DNA of 19,681 bases, from assembly GCA_023386675.1 (NCBI GenBank), contig JAEWJG010000053.1, positions 1 through 19,681 of the forward strand, given 5' to 3'. This DNA is from Actinomycetes bacterium (GTDB lineage Bacteria; Actinomycetota; Actinomycetes; Actinomycetales; Microbacteriaceae). The notes beneath the pieces were generated by a model. That model was not told the DNA's origin, made no database searches, and saw only the letters and a program-made list of their open reading frames with translations. Position numbers and translations under genes: made by a program. Shown one piece after another: positions 6,695 through 13,060 of this stretch (positions within the stretch are counted from its first letter, which is position 1; every line of letters starts with the position of its first letter).

Positions 6695-9559
6695 ATGAGC
6701 GATGAGGCGCAGGCGGACGAGTGGCCGCACCACGTGCTGGAGTTGCGCATCCACGGCATCAAGAACACGCCCCCGACCGAGATCCTGGGCCGCGACCAGA
6801 GCGAGCTGCGCCAGACCCAGGGCGACGAGAACGGCGGTTTCTGGTGGGCGCCGAAACAGGACGACCCCGACCGCGACCCGGATGAGGCCCCAGGCGCTTT
6901 CGACCCGGCGGTTCCGCCGGCGGGGGTGCGCACCGAGGCGTACTCGTGGGGCCGGCTCGCCCGCTACGGCTCGGGTCCGCTGCTGTTCGTCGGGCAGCTG
7001 TTCGTCCAGCTCGCCTGGCTGCTGCTCGCACCGTTCGGGCTGGCCAACACCGCGTACTGGACACGGCGCATCCCGACCCAGCGTCCGGGCGGGGAGTGGG
7101 ATGCGGGCGTAGGCGGCGCATCCCTCCGCATCTTCGCGGTCGGGCTGACGCTGCTGTACGTCTGCGCGCTCGGCTCGGTGAGCCTCGACCTCGGCGTGCA
7201 GTGCATCAACGGCACCGCGTGCACCGCGCTGCCGACCGGGATCACCGGGTTCTTCAGCATGCCGCCGCTCAGCTGGCGCGGGCCGCAGCTGTCGATCCTG
7301 TCGCTCATCCCGATCGCGGGCATACTGCTGCTGTTCCTCGTCTCGCGGCGGGCGCGGGTCCGCTACGAGGCCGCCATCTTCGACGCGGCCGAGCGGATGG
7401 GCGGGCGCGGCGTCACGCGCACCGGCAGGCTCCGGCCGCTCGCCTCGGAGGGGTTCTGGCGGACGGCCCGGGTCGGGTCGCCGACCGAGCGGCTGCACCT
7501 CGCGGCGGCGTTCCTCCTCGTCGCGCTCCTTCTCGCCTGGGACCGGATGTTCTCGGCGGCCGAGGCCTGCGCGAAGCTGCAGACCTTCGCGTCGGCCGAA
7601 TGCCTGGGGACGGCTGCACGGATGGGGAGCCTGCCCGTCCTGATCGGCGGACTCGTCGCCGCGGCGGGACTGATCGTGGCGATCACGTGCGTCGGTGTGC
7701 TGGCCGAGACGACCAATCCCGGGCAGGTGGCCGTCGACGAGTTCCTGCGCGACCGGCTGCGCCGCACCGGGACGGTCACCGCGTGGATCCTCGTCGGGGC
7801 CGTCGCCGTGTACGTGTTCGTCGGCGCCTCCCTGTGGTTCGGCGGCCAGTACGACGCGGCCGGAGGGAGCACGTTCCTCGGGCTGGCGACTGCGCCCTCC
7901 ATCATCCTCGGCGTGCTCGTCGCGATCTGCGTCTCGGCCCTCGGCTGGCGCCGCGGGGTGCCGCACTGGCTGTCGATCATCCTCATGACGGGAGCCGGGC
8001 TGACGTTCCTCGCCGGGGTCGCGCAGAATCCGCCGACGCAGGACGGCACGCCCGGGCCGCTCCGCTTCCCGCTCTTCGCCGCGGCCGCCGTGCTGACCGC
8101 GCTGCAGCTGTTCTTCGTCTGGTGGTGGCCGCGCTCGCGGGCGGGCCGCCGCGCCGGGCCGCCCGAGCGCTTCCGCGCGGAGGGCTGGGCCGGCATGGGG
8201 CCGGGCATCCTGATGCTGCTGTCGCTGGGCGCCGCGATGATCCTGTCCACGCTGCTCGTGCTCGGGGTGCAGGGCTGGCTGGTCAGCGGGTCGCCGCCGT
8301 GCGGATGCGCCTCCGCCGGGCCGCACACCGTGCTCCGGCCGCCGATCGTCTACCACAACTTCGGGGACGTGCTCCCGTTCATCGCCCTCGCCCTTGCGCT
8401 CTTCGTCGCGGGCATCGCGCTGTCCCTCCTGCGCTGGATGCCGCTCCTCACCACCCCGCGGACGCGCGACGGACGCCGCCCGCTGCTAGAGCAGGTGGAC
8501 TCCTACCGCGACGGGCGCATCGCCGCGAGCACCACCGCCGACCGGCTGGCCCTGAAGATCCTGCGGGCGCGGCGGCTCGCCGCGCTCGTGCACCGCGGGG
8601 AGCCCATCCTCGGCGTCCTGGCCGGACTGCTCGCCGTGGGGTTCGTGGTGGCGCTCGCCGTGTCGTACTCGGCGCCGTTCCGTGCGATCGACGCGCTCGT
8701 CGGGCCGGCTCTCACCGTCATCGCCGCGGCCATCCTCGCCGTGATCTTCGAGAACGCGCTCACCGCGAAGGAGCGGCCGATCAGCGTGATGTGGGACCTG
8801 ATGTGCTTCCTGCCGCGGGCCGGGCACCCGTTCGGTCCGCCCTGCTACGCCGAGCGCGTCGTCCCGGAGGTGCGCGACCGCATCACGGACTGGCTCACGC
8901 ACGACCTCCAGCCGCCCGCGGGCCTCGACCTCGCGGAGCGCCTCAGCTGGCGCGACGCCCAGGAGGAGGACGCGCTCTCGCACGACCGCGACTTCAGCGT
9001 CGTGGTCTCGGCGCACAGCCTCGGCGCCGTCCTGGCCGTGTCCACGCTGTTCACCCTGCGCCCGTCCGACGCCGACCGCCTGCACAACGTCGGCCTGCTC
9101 ACCTACGGCGCGCAACTGCGCGTCTACTTCGGCCGGTTCTTCCCGGAGCTGTTCGGCCCGGATGCGCTCGGCACGCTCGGCTCCCGCCGCCCGCTGCTCG
9201 GCAAGGGCGACCCGTGGTTCACCCAGGTCGAGCTCGACCAGGACGGCGATCCCGTCGTCGTCGACACGTCGGGCGCCGACGACCCGTCGCTCGCGCAGCT
9301 GCTCACCCAGGAGGACGGGTCCGTCGCCTGGATCAACCTGTGGCGCCGCACGGACTACCTCGGCTTCCCGATCAACAGCTACCGCCTCGACGACCGCCGC
9401 CCCGACGATCTCGACCGCGGCGCCGACGAGTTCGGACCGCCGCGCTACCTGGTGAAGGTGGCGACGCATCCCGACTACCAGTCCGCGCCGCAGTACCGGG
9501 TCGCACTCCTGGATGTGATCCAGCGGCTTCACGGTACGCCGGGGCCACCGCCCCGATAA
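6695..9559 (+). CDS. Large polytopic membrane protein with a split serine alpha/beta-hydrolase domain
   Basis: The 954-residue product begins with a soluble segment whose strand VLELRIHGI (HG at residues 20-21) looks like the oxyanion strand of a lipase-type alpha/beta-hydrolase. Residues from about 90 to 690 then hold some 13 hydrophobic helices. The C-terminal soluble part carries the nucleophile elbow VVVSAHSLGAV with Ser775 (AHSLG instead of GHSxG), a WINLWRRTDYLG segment with candidate acid Asp887, and VATHPDYQ with candidate His925. The order S-D-H and spacing fit a catalytic triad. The fold would therefore be closed by pieces on both sides of a membrane domain, with the active site in the cytoplasm if the N-terminus is inside. 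A lipid or acyl substrate is a guess. The start has GGAGGG eleven bases upstream. I recognise no named family. Confidence 0.88.
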   Translation: MSDEAQADEWPHHVLELRIHGIKNTPPTEILGRDQSELRQTQGDENGGFWWAPKQDDPDRDPDEAPGAFDPAVPPAGVRTEAYSWGRLARYGSGPLLFVGQLFVQLAWLLLAPFGLANTAYWTRRIPTQRPGGEWDAGVGGASLRIFAVGLTLLYVCALGSVSLDLGVQCINGTACTALPTGITGFFSMPPLSWRGPQLSILSLIPIAGILLLFLVSRRARVRYEAAIFDAAERMGGRGVTRTGRLRPLASEGFWRTARVGSPTERLHLAAAFLLVALLLAWDRMFSAAEACAKLQTFASAECLGTAARMGSLPVLIGGLVAAAGLIVAITCVGVLAETTNPGQVAVDEFLRDRLRRTGTVTAWILVGAVAVYVFVGASLWFGGQYDAAGGSTFLGLATAPSIILGVLVAICVSALGWRRGVPHWLSIILMTGAGLTFLAGVAQNPPTQDGTPGPLRFPLFAAAAVLTALQLFFVWWWPRSRAGRRAGPPERFRAEGWAGMGPGILMLLSLGAAMILSTLLVLGVQGWLVSGSPPCGCASAGPHTVLRPPIVYHNFGDVLPFIALALALFVAGIALSLLRWMPLLTTPRTRDGRRPLLEQVDSYRDGRIAASTTADRLALKILRARRLAALVHRGEPILGVLAGLLAVGFVVALAVSYSAPFRAIDALVGPALTVIAAAILAVIFENALTAKERPISVMWDLMCFLPRAGHPFGPPCYAERVVPEVRDRITDWLTHDLQPPAGLDLAERLSWRDAQEEDALSHDRDFSVVVSAHSLGAVLAVSTLFTLRPSDADRLHNVGLLTYGAQLRVYFGRFFPELFGPDALGTLGSRRPLLGKGDPWFTQVELDQDGDPVVVDTSGADDPSLAQLLTQEDGSVAWINLWRRTDYLGFPINSYRLDDRRPDDLDRGADEFGPPRYLVKVATHPDYQSAPQYRVALLDVIQRLHGTPGPPPR

Positions 9560-9599
9560 CCCCTTGCGGGTCGCGCCGACCCGGCGTTCTCTGTGCCGC

Positions 9600-9827
9600 A
9601 TGACCGATTCGCGTGACGAACAGGAGCCGATCACCGGCACCGACCCGACCAACGGGCTGGCCGGTGATCTCGAAGGCGACGACGGCGGCGCCGTCGAGCC
9701 CGATCAGCACCGCAGCGTCTTCCAGGACGTGGTCGCCGACATCGAGGGCGATCGCCTGGCGGGCGACGGGCAGCCGGACGAGGACGCGGACTCCGCGACC
9801 TCGTACAGCGAAGAGGGCAAGCCGTAG
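9600..9827 (+). CDS. Small acidic hydrophilic protein, function unknown
   Basis: The 75-residue product is rich in Asp, Glu and Gly, with no membrane segment and only one short possibly ordered stretch, RSVFQDVVADIEGDRLAGDG, near the middle. It starts MTDSRDEQEPITG. The ATG at 9600 is chosen over an upstream TTG because the sequence before it is basic and unlike the rest. Neither a Shine-Dalgarno sequence nor a clear -10 is seen. It lies 40 bases after the membrane hydrolase gene and 22 bases before a second acidic protein gene, so the three may be co-transcribed. No family recognised. Confidence 0.6.
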   Translation: MTDSRDEQEPITGTDPTNGLAGDLEGDDGGAVEPDQHRSVFQDVVADIEGDRLAGDGQPDEDADSATSYSEEGKP

Positions 9828-9849
9828 GGCTGCCCGGAAGGAGCGAAGC

Positions 9850-10182
9850 ATGAGCGATACGAGCGGACTGCCGAACACCGACGCCGAGGGCGTTCCCGCC
9901 GAGGAGAAGCCGGAGCGCTTCGAGGAGGACGGCTCGAACGACGCCGGCGGCGATCGCGACGCCCAGGCGGCCGAGCCTGCGGAGACCGAGGCCGGCCAGT
10001 CGGGCGTCTCCGAGCCCGGCGAGACCGGCATCGCCCCCGAGGGCGCCGAGGATGTGACCTCGGCCGACGCCGGCGGCGGCACAGAGGGCGCCGAGCCCCC
10101 GCCCGCCGACTTCGACCCGGCCGCCCACCCCTCGAACCCGGACCTGGTCAGCGGCACCGGAGCCAGCGAGCCCCCGGACTGA
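9850..10182 (+). CDS. Acidic, probably disordered Ala/Glu/Gly/Pro-rich protein
   Basis: The 110-residue product is almost wholly composed of Glu, Asp, Ala, Gly, Pro, Ser and Thr. It lacks Cys, Trp, Tyr and hydrophobic segments. It should be intrinsically disordered and migrate anomalously. The start at 9850 is supported by a good ribosome-binding site, GAAGGAG, five bases upstream. It follows another acidic small protein gene by 22 bases and is closed by a strong hairpin terminator. No domain is recognised. Its low complexity means coding status rests on the ribosome-binding site, third-position G+C and context rather than on homology. Confidence 0.65.
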   Translation: MSDTSGLPNTDAEGVPAEEKPERFEEDGSNDAGGDRDAQAAEPAETEAGQSGVSEPGETGIAPEGAEDVTSADAGGGTEGAEPPPADFDPAAHPSNPDLVSGTGASEPPD

Positions 10183-10221
10183 TCCGCCCCACCCAGCCAC
10201 CGGCCTCGCGCCGGTACCCGG

Positions 10222-10256
10222 ACGGCCCCGCCCCCTTCATCCCAGGGCGGGGCCGT
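10222..10256. terminator. Bidirectional hairpin terminator
   Basis: ACGGCCCCGCCC at 10222-10233 and its perfect complement GGGCGGGGCCGT at 10245-10256 form a 12-base-pair stem with an 11-base loop. There is only a short T-containing tail (TTGTC) on the plus strand. It sits between the convergent genes ending at 10182 and 10266 and probably serves both. Confidence 0.8.
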
Positions 10257-10265
10257 TGTCCGTGT

Positions 10266-10457
10266 TCACCGCGTCCGTCCCGCCAGCCATCCGGCGCCCG
10301 CGGCTAGCCCGGCCGCGCAGCACACCGCGCCCACGAGGAGCACGGGAGCTTCGCCGCCCGGCCGCGGCAGCAGCAGCCCGACGACGACGAGGAAGGCGCC
10401 GACGTTCAGCAGCACGGCGGCGACCCAGCCGAGCGCCGTGCGCAGCGTCGCGTTCAT
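10266..10457 (-). CDS. Two-TM microprotein
   Basis: The 63-residue product consists of two hydrophobic helices (about residues 8-29 and 38-58) joined by a short RPGGE turn, with an Arg-containing tail. It resembles many unnamed small membrane proteins and carries no diagnostic motif beyond two adjacent cysteines (VCCAAG) in the second helix. TACGAT seven bases before the ATG and the absence of a Shine-Dalgarno sequence support the start at 10457. The next minus-strand gene upstream ends 22 bases away, so it may also be read through from there. Function unknown. Confidence 0.65.
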   Translation of the reverse strand: MNATLRTALGWVAAVLLNVGAFLVVVGLLLPRPGGEAPVLLVGAVCCAAGLAAGAGWLAGRTR

Positions 10458-10464
10458 CCCGGGA

Positions 10465-10470
10465 ATCGTA
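10465..10470 (-). promoter_or_regulatory. -10 hexamer for the two-TM microprotein gene
   Basis: TACGAT on the minus strand lies seven bases before the ATG at 10457, in the 22-base gap after the preceding gene. Confidence 0.45.
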
Positions 10471-10479
10471 TCCCGGCCG

Positions 10480-10827
10480 CTACTCCCCGTCGATCAGGTC
10501 GAGCAGGCGCTTCGTCTCGCGGGCGATGTCGTCGTGGTCGTTCTGCGACGCCCGGCTCTCCAGCGAGATGACCGCGCAGCGGTGCACCTTCGAGAAGTCG
10601 CCGTACGGGAAACTGAAGCGGCCCTTCGTCTCCTCGGACTTCTCCGGGTCCTCACCCAGGTGCCAGAGCGCGTACTCGTCCCAGCCGTTCTTCTCGATGA
10701 AGCGGTTCTCGTCGTCCGCGCTCGGCGCGTGCTCGCTCCAGTCGTCGCGCTGGTCGCGCACGACCTTGCCCTGTTCGACCAGCTTCCGGGCCTGCTCGAG
10801 CGCCTTCTTGTTGAGGTGGATGGTCAT
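10480..10827 (-). CDS. Conserved hypothetical protein, second gene of a coupled pair
   Basis: The 115-residue soluble product begins MTIHLNKKALEQARKLVEQG, continues with DDWSEHAPS and FIEKNGWDEYALWHLG, then a GRFSFPYGDFSKVHRCAVIS segment and a C-terminal helix. These aromatic-rich signatures (WDEY, WHLG, FPYGDF, KVHRC) recur in a widespread uncharacterised bacterial family. I know of no assigned function. The ATG overlaps the stop of the upstream gene by four bases (ATGA), so the two are translationally coupled. A histidine-cysteine pair (VHRC) and conserved acids might bind metal; this is only a suggestion. Confidence 0.85.
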   Translation of the reverse strand: MTIHLNKKALEQARKLVEQGKVVRDQRDDWSEHAPSADDENRFIEKNGWDEYALWHLGEDPEKSEETKGRFSFPYGDFSKVHRCAVISLESRASQNDHDDIARETKRLLDLIDGE

Positions 10828-11123
10828 GCTTCGCCCTGGTTGCCGGTGGCGGCGGTCTCCGCATCCAGAGACTCGTTGATGAGGGACGCGACCAGCATCC
10901 GCCAGTCCGACCCCTCGTGCAGCGTCTCGGCGTAACCGGGCGGGACGGCGCCGAACACCGGCTCGTGCTCCTCGCCCTCGGCGGCGACGCGGATCAGCGT
11001 GCCCAGCTCGGCGTGCGACTCGTCGAGGACGACCCACACCCCCGGCGACTTCTTCTCCACGTGGAAGATCCGGTCGCGGTACGGGTACCGCACGCTGGAC
11101 ATCTCGAGCTCGCTCGCCGACAT
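10824..11123 (-). CDS. Conserved hypothetical protein, first gene of a coupled pair
   Basis: The 99-residue soluble product reads as beta strands at the start (SSVRYPYRDRIFHVEKK, then VWVVLDESHAELGTLIRV) followed by a helix (DWRMLVASLINESLDAE). It has no signal peptide or membrane segment. I do not recognise a named family. The start at 11123 has AGGAG about eight bases upstream, a clear ribosome-binding site. The stop overlaps the start of the next gene (10827) by four bases, so the two proteins are probably made in similar amounts and may interact. The order does not by itself show a toxin-antitoxin pair. Confidence 0.8.
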   Translation of the reverse strand: MSASELEMSSVRYPYRDRIFHVEKKSPGVWVVLDESHAELGTLIRVAAEGEEHEPVFGAVPPGYAETLHEGSDWRMLVASLINESLDAETAATGNQGEA

Positions 11124-11201
11124 GGCGACTCCTCTCCTGGGCCGTCGGTCCTATGGAACGCCGTGGGCCGCGGCTTGGCAAGAGGGTTCGTGAGCGGTGG
11201 A

Positions 11202-11870
11202 TCAGGCCGACCGTCGACCGCTCAGCACGCCGTCGACCCGCGCCAGCAGGTCGGACGGGTCGTCGAACACCGACACAGCGCCCGCCTCCAGCAGCTCCGA
11301 CGGCCCGACGCCGCCCGACAGCACCCCCGCGGCCCGCACGTGCGCGCGCGCCGCCGCCATCATGTCCCACACCGAGTCGCCGATGAACAGCGCGTCCGAC
11401 GGCTGGGCGCCGGCGCGCTCCAGAGCGACCTCGATGATGCCCGGCTCCGGCTTGGCCGTCGCCACGTCATCGGCGTTCGTGGTGGCGTGGATGGCGTCCT
11501 CCGCATCCAGGACGTCCATCAGCATCGCGAGCTCGTCCTCGGGCGCCGAGGTCGCCAGCACCACCCGGATGCCGCGGCCGGAGAGTTCGCGCAGCAGGTC
11601 GGCGGCGCGGTCGAACGCGCGCAGCCTCCCCGACTGCTCTGTGTAGTACCGCGAGTGCAGGTCCTTCGCGCGCGTGATCCACTCTTCGTCGCGGTCGCCC
11701 ACCAGCTGCTCGAGCAGGCGCGCCGAGTCCTGCCCGATGGCCCGGTGGATTCGCCAGGAGTCGACCGGCGTCCCCATCTCGGCGAACGCGCGGCTCCACG
11801 CGTCGACGTGCAGGAAGTTGGAGTCGACGAGCGTCCCGTCGACGTCGAAGAGCACAGCGGAGATGGTCAT
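11202..11870 (-). CDS. HAD-superfamily phosphatase, phosphoglycolate phosphatase-like
   Basis: The 222-residue product has all four HAD motifs: motif I DVDGTLVDS with nucleophile D9 and general acid D11, motif II ATS (T107-S108), motif III lysine K140 in ATAKPEPG, and motif IV GDSVWDM (D165 and D169). Residues 15-80 form the helical C1 cap typical of the Gph/beta-phosphoglucomutase branch. It should be a cytosolic Mg-dependent phosphatase acting on a small phosphoester such as phosphoglycolate or a sugar phosphate; the substrate cannot be told apart. GGAG lies close to the ATG (spacing about 4). It is probably a single-gene unit. Confidence 0.93.
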   Translation of the reverse strand: MTISAVLFDVDGTLVDSNFLHVDAWSRAFAEMGTPVDSWRIHRAIGQDSARLLEQLVGDRDEEWITRAKDLHSRYYTEQSGRLRAFDRAADLLRELSGRGIRVVLATSAPEDELAMLMDVLDAEDAIHATTNADDVATAKPEPGIIEVALERAGAQPSDALFIGDSVWDMMAAARAHVRAAGVLSGGVGPSELLEAGAVSVFDDPSDLLARVDGVLSGRRSA

Positions 11871-11992
11871 GGCTCCACGACTACCACCCCGAGCGCGGCG
11901 GCGGCATGGGTCTGTCTTTCGCCCGACCGGGGCGGCTGATTCAATTTCGGTACGCCGTCGCCGCGGTTCCCCCTAACTCGCGGGGCGGTATC

Positions 11993-12037
11993 GCCGGCGG
12001 GTCATCCCGGTTCGGGTTGCCGGCATGGCCCGCCGGC
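11993..12037. repeat. Nested inverted repeat upstream of the SDR gene
   Basis: The arms GCCGGCGGGTCAT (11993-12005) and ATGGCCCGCCGGC (12025-12037) pair over 13 positions, with a single T-G that would be a wobble pair in RNA. The 19-base loop contains a smaller hairpin, CCCG-GTT-CGGG (12006-12016). It lies 71 bases before the SDR start, in the 237-base gap between divergent genes. It could be an operator, an RNA leader structure or an upstream terminator; there is no T-tract. The rest of the gap shows no open frame of note. Confidence 0.55.
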
Positions 12038-12107
12038 TTCCCCGTGTACCGGAGTGCATGGTCGCCCACCCCTTGCGCGGTGCCGATGCGGGGTGGACCG
12101 TGCCGTT

Positions 12108-12926
12108 ATGGCTGACAACACCTACCCCGAGCTCACCGACCCACGCACCGCCATCGTCACCGGCTCGGACTCCGGGATCGGGCGTGCCACCGCCGTCGCC
12201 CTCGCCCGGGCGGGCATGGACGTGGGCATCACCTGGCACTCGGACGAGGACGGGGCCGAGGAGACCGCCCGGCTGGTCCGAGAGGCCGGTCGCCGCGCCG
12301 TCGTCGCGCAGCTCGACACCACCGATGCGCCCGCATGCGGCGACGTCGTGGACGCGCTCGCCGACGAGCTCGGCGGCTGCGACGTGTTCGTCAACAACGC
12401 CGGCCTCAATGGAGGCACGCCGTTCTTCGAGACGGACTGGGAGACCTGGCGGAAGACCGTCTGCGGCGACCTCGACGGCGCGTTCGTGTGCATCCAGCGC
12501 ATGGCCAGGCGGATGGTGGATGCGGGACGCGGCGGCCGCATCATCGGCGTCACCAGCGTCCATGAGCACCAGCCGCGGGTCGGCTCCGCCGCCTACGACG
12601 CCGCCAAGCACGGCCTCGGCGGTCTGCTGAAGACCCTCGCGCTCGAACTCGGCGAGTACGGCATCACCGCGAACGCCGTCGCCCCTGGCGAGATCTCGAC
12701 CCCGATGAACGACGCTGAGGACGAGGACCCGCGCGAGGTGCACCGTCCCGGCATCCCGCTGGGGCGCCCCGGGGATGCGCGCGAGATCGCGTCGGTCATC
12801 GCCTTCCTCGCGTCACCGGCCGCGTCGTACGTGACCGGGGCGTCGTGGGCGGTGGACGGCGGGATGCTGCAGATGGGCCCGCAGGCCGGGTCGCACCTGA
12901 CGTCGGACGCCTGGCGCCGGCTCTGA
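12108..12926 (+). CDS. SDR-family NAD(P)-dependent oxidoreductase
   Basis: The 272-residue product is a classical short-chain dehydrogenase. The cofactor motif is TGSDSGIG (T18-G25), NNAG lies at residues 96-99, and the catalytic set is S150, Y163 and K167 in AAYDAAK. A late VTGASWAVDGG segment is the usual C-terminal signature. Strand 2 ends in TWHSDEDGAEE, without the clear acidic residue that enforces NAD specificity, so NADP use is possible. A sugar, glucose-1-dehydrogenase-like, or 3-ketoacyl substrate would fit, but none can be assigned. The ATG at 12108 is chosen over the in-frame ATG at 12054 because the family begins here. GACCGT six bases upstream keeps A2 and T6 of a -10 element. 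There is no ribosome-binding site. Confidence 0.92.
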   Translation: MADNTYPELTDPRTAIVTGSDSGIGRATAVALARAGMDVGITWHSDEDGAEETARLVREAGRRAVVAQLDTTDAPACGDVVDALADELGGCDVFVNNAGLNGGTPFFETDWETWRKTVCGDLDGAFVCIQRMARRMVDAGRGGRIIGVTSVHEHQPRVGSAAYDAAKHGLGGLLKTLALELGEYGITANAVAPGEISTPMNDAEDEDPREVHRPGIPLGRPGDAREIASVIAFLASPAASYVTGASWAVDGGMLQMGPQAGSHLTSDAWRRL

Positions 12927-12936
12927 CGCCTCAACT

Positions 12937-12953
12937 CCCCGACCTCGCCGGGG
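12937..12953 (+). terminator. Weak hairpin after the SDR gene
   Basis: CCCCG (12937-12941) and CGGGG (12949-12953) can form a short G+C-rich stem, followed by a G-run and AAATAAAG but no T-tract. It separates the SDR gene from the pilus promoter. Weak evidence. Confidence 0.3.
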
Positions 12954-12987
12954 CCGGGGGAAATAAAGCTTGAAAACCGCGTCCTGA

Positions 12988-13017
12988 TTGCACCTTTCCT
13001 ACGTCTCTATCTATGGG
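12988..13017 (+). promoter_or_regulatory. Candidate promoter of the pilin gene
   Basis: TTGCAC at 12988-12993 and TATGGG at 13012-13017 are separated by 18 bases, in a locally A+T-richer stretch; TATCTA at 13008-13013 is an alternative -10. Transcription would start near 13024, giving a leader of about 37 bases. The assignment is tentative. Confidence 0.35.
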
Positions 13018-13023
13018 ACCTCT

Positions 13024-13054
13024 CATCGCAGACGGCGATGGATTGGAAAGGAAA
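13024..13054 (+). promoter_or_regulatory. Leader hairpin and strong ribosome-binding site of the pilin gene
   Basis: CATCGC (13024-13029) and GCGATG (13035-13040) form a perfect 6-base-pair hairpin near the predicted 5' end. It is followed by the purine-rich GGAAAGGAAA (13045-13054), the clearest Shine-Dalgarno sequence of the locus. A 5' hairpin before a strong ribosome-binding site would suit a stable, highly translated mRNA. Confidence 0.45.
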
Positions 13055-13060
13055 TCTGCA

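Noticed and set aside
6578..8356. Long open frame of 592 codons on the minus strand
   Set aside because: It is antisense to the membrane hydrolase gene. Its translation is a low-complexity Arg/Pro/Asp/Glu mix typical of shadow frames in G+C-rich genes, and the plus-strand frame has clear helices and triad motifs.
6946..9603. Second plus-strand open frame of 885 codons
   Set aside because: It overlaps the 6695-9559 gene in another frame and encodes Arg/Ala/His-rich sequence with no domain. It is a byproduct of third-position G+C.
10480..11123. Toxin-antitoxin system
   Set aside because: Gene size and four-base overlap fit, but neither product shows a recognisable antitoxin DNA-binding domain or toxin fold.
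12006..12020. GGTTCGGGTT resembling a tRNA T-loop
   Set aside because: No acceptor stem, anticodon arm or D-arm can be built around it. It is the inner hairpin of the nested inverted repeat.
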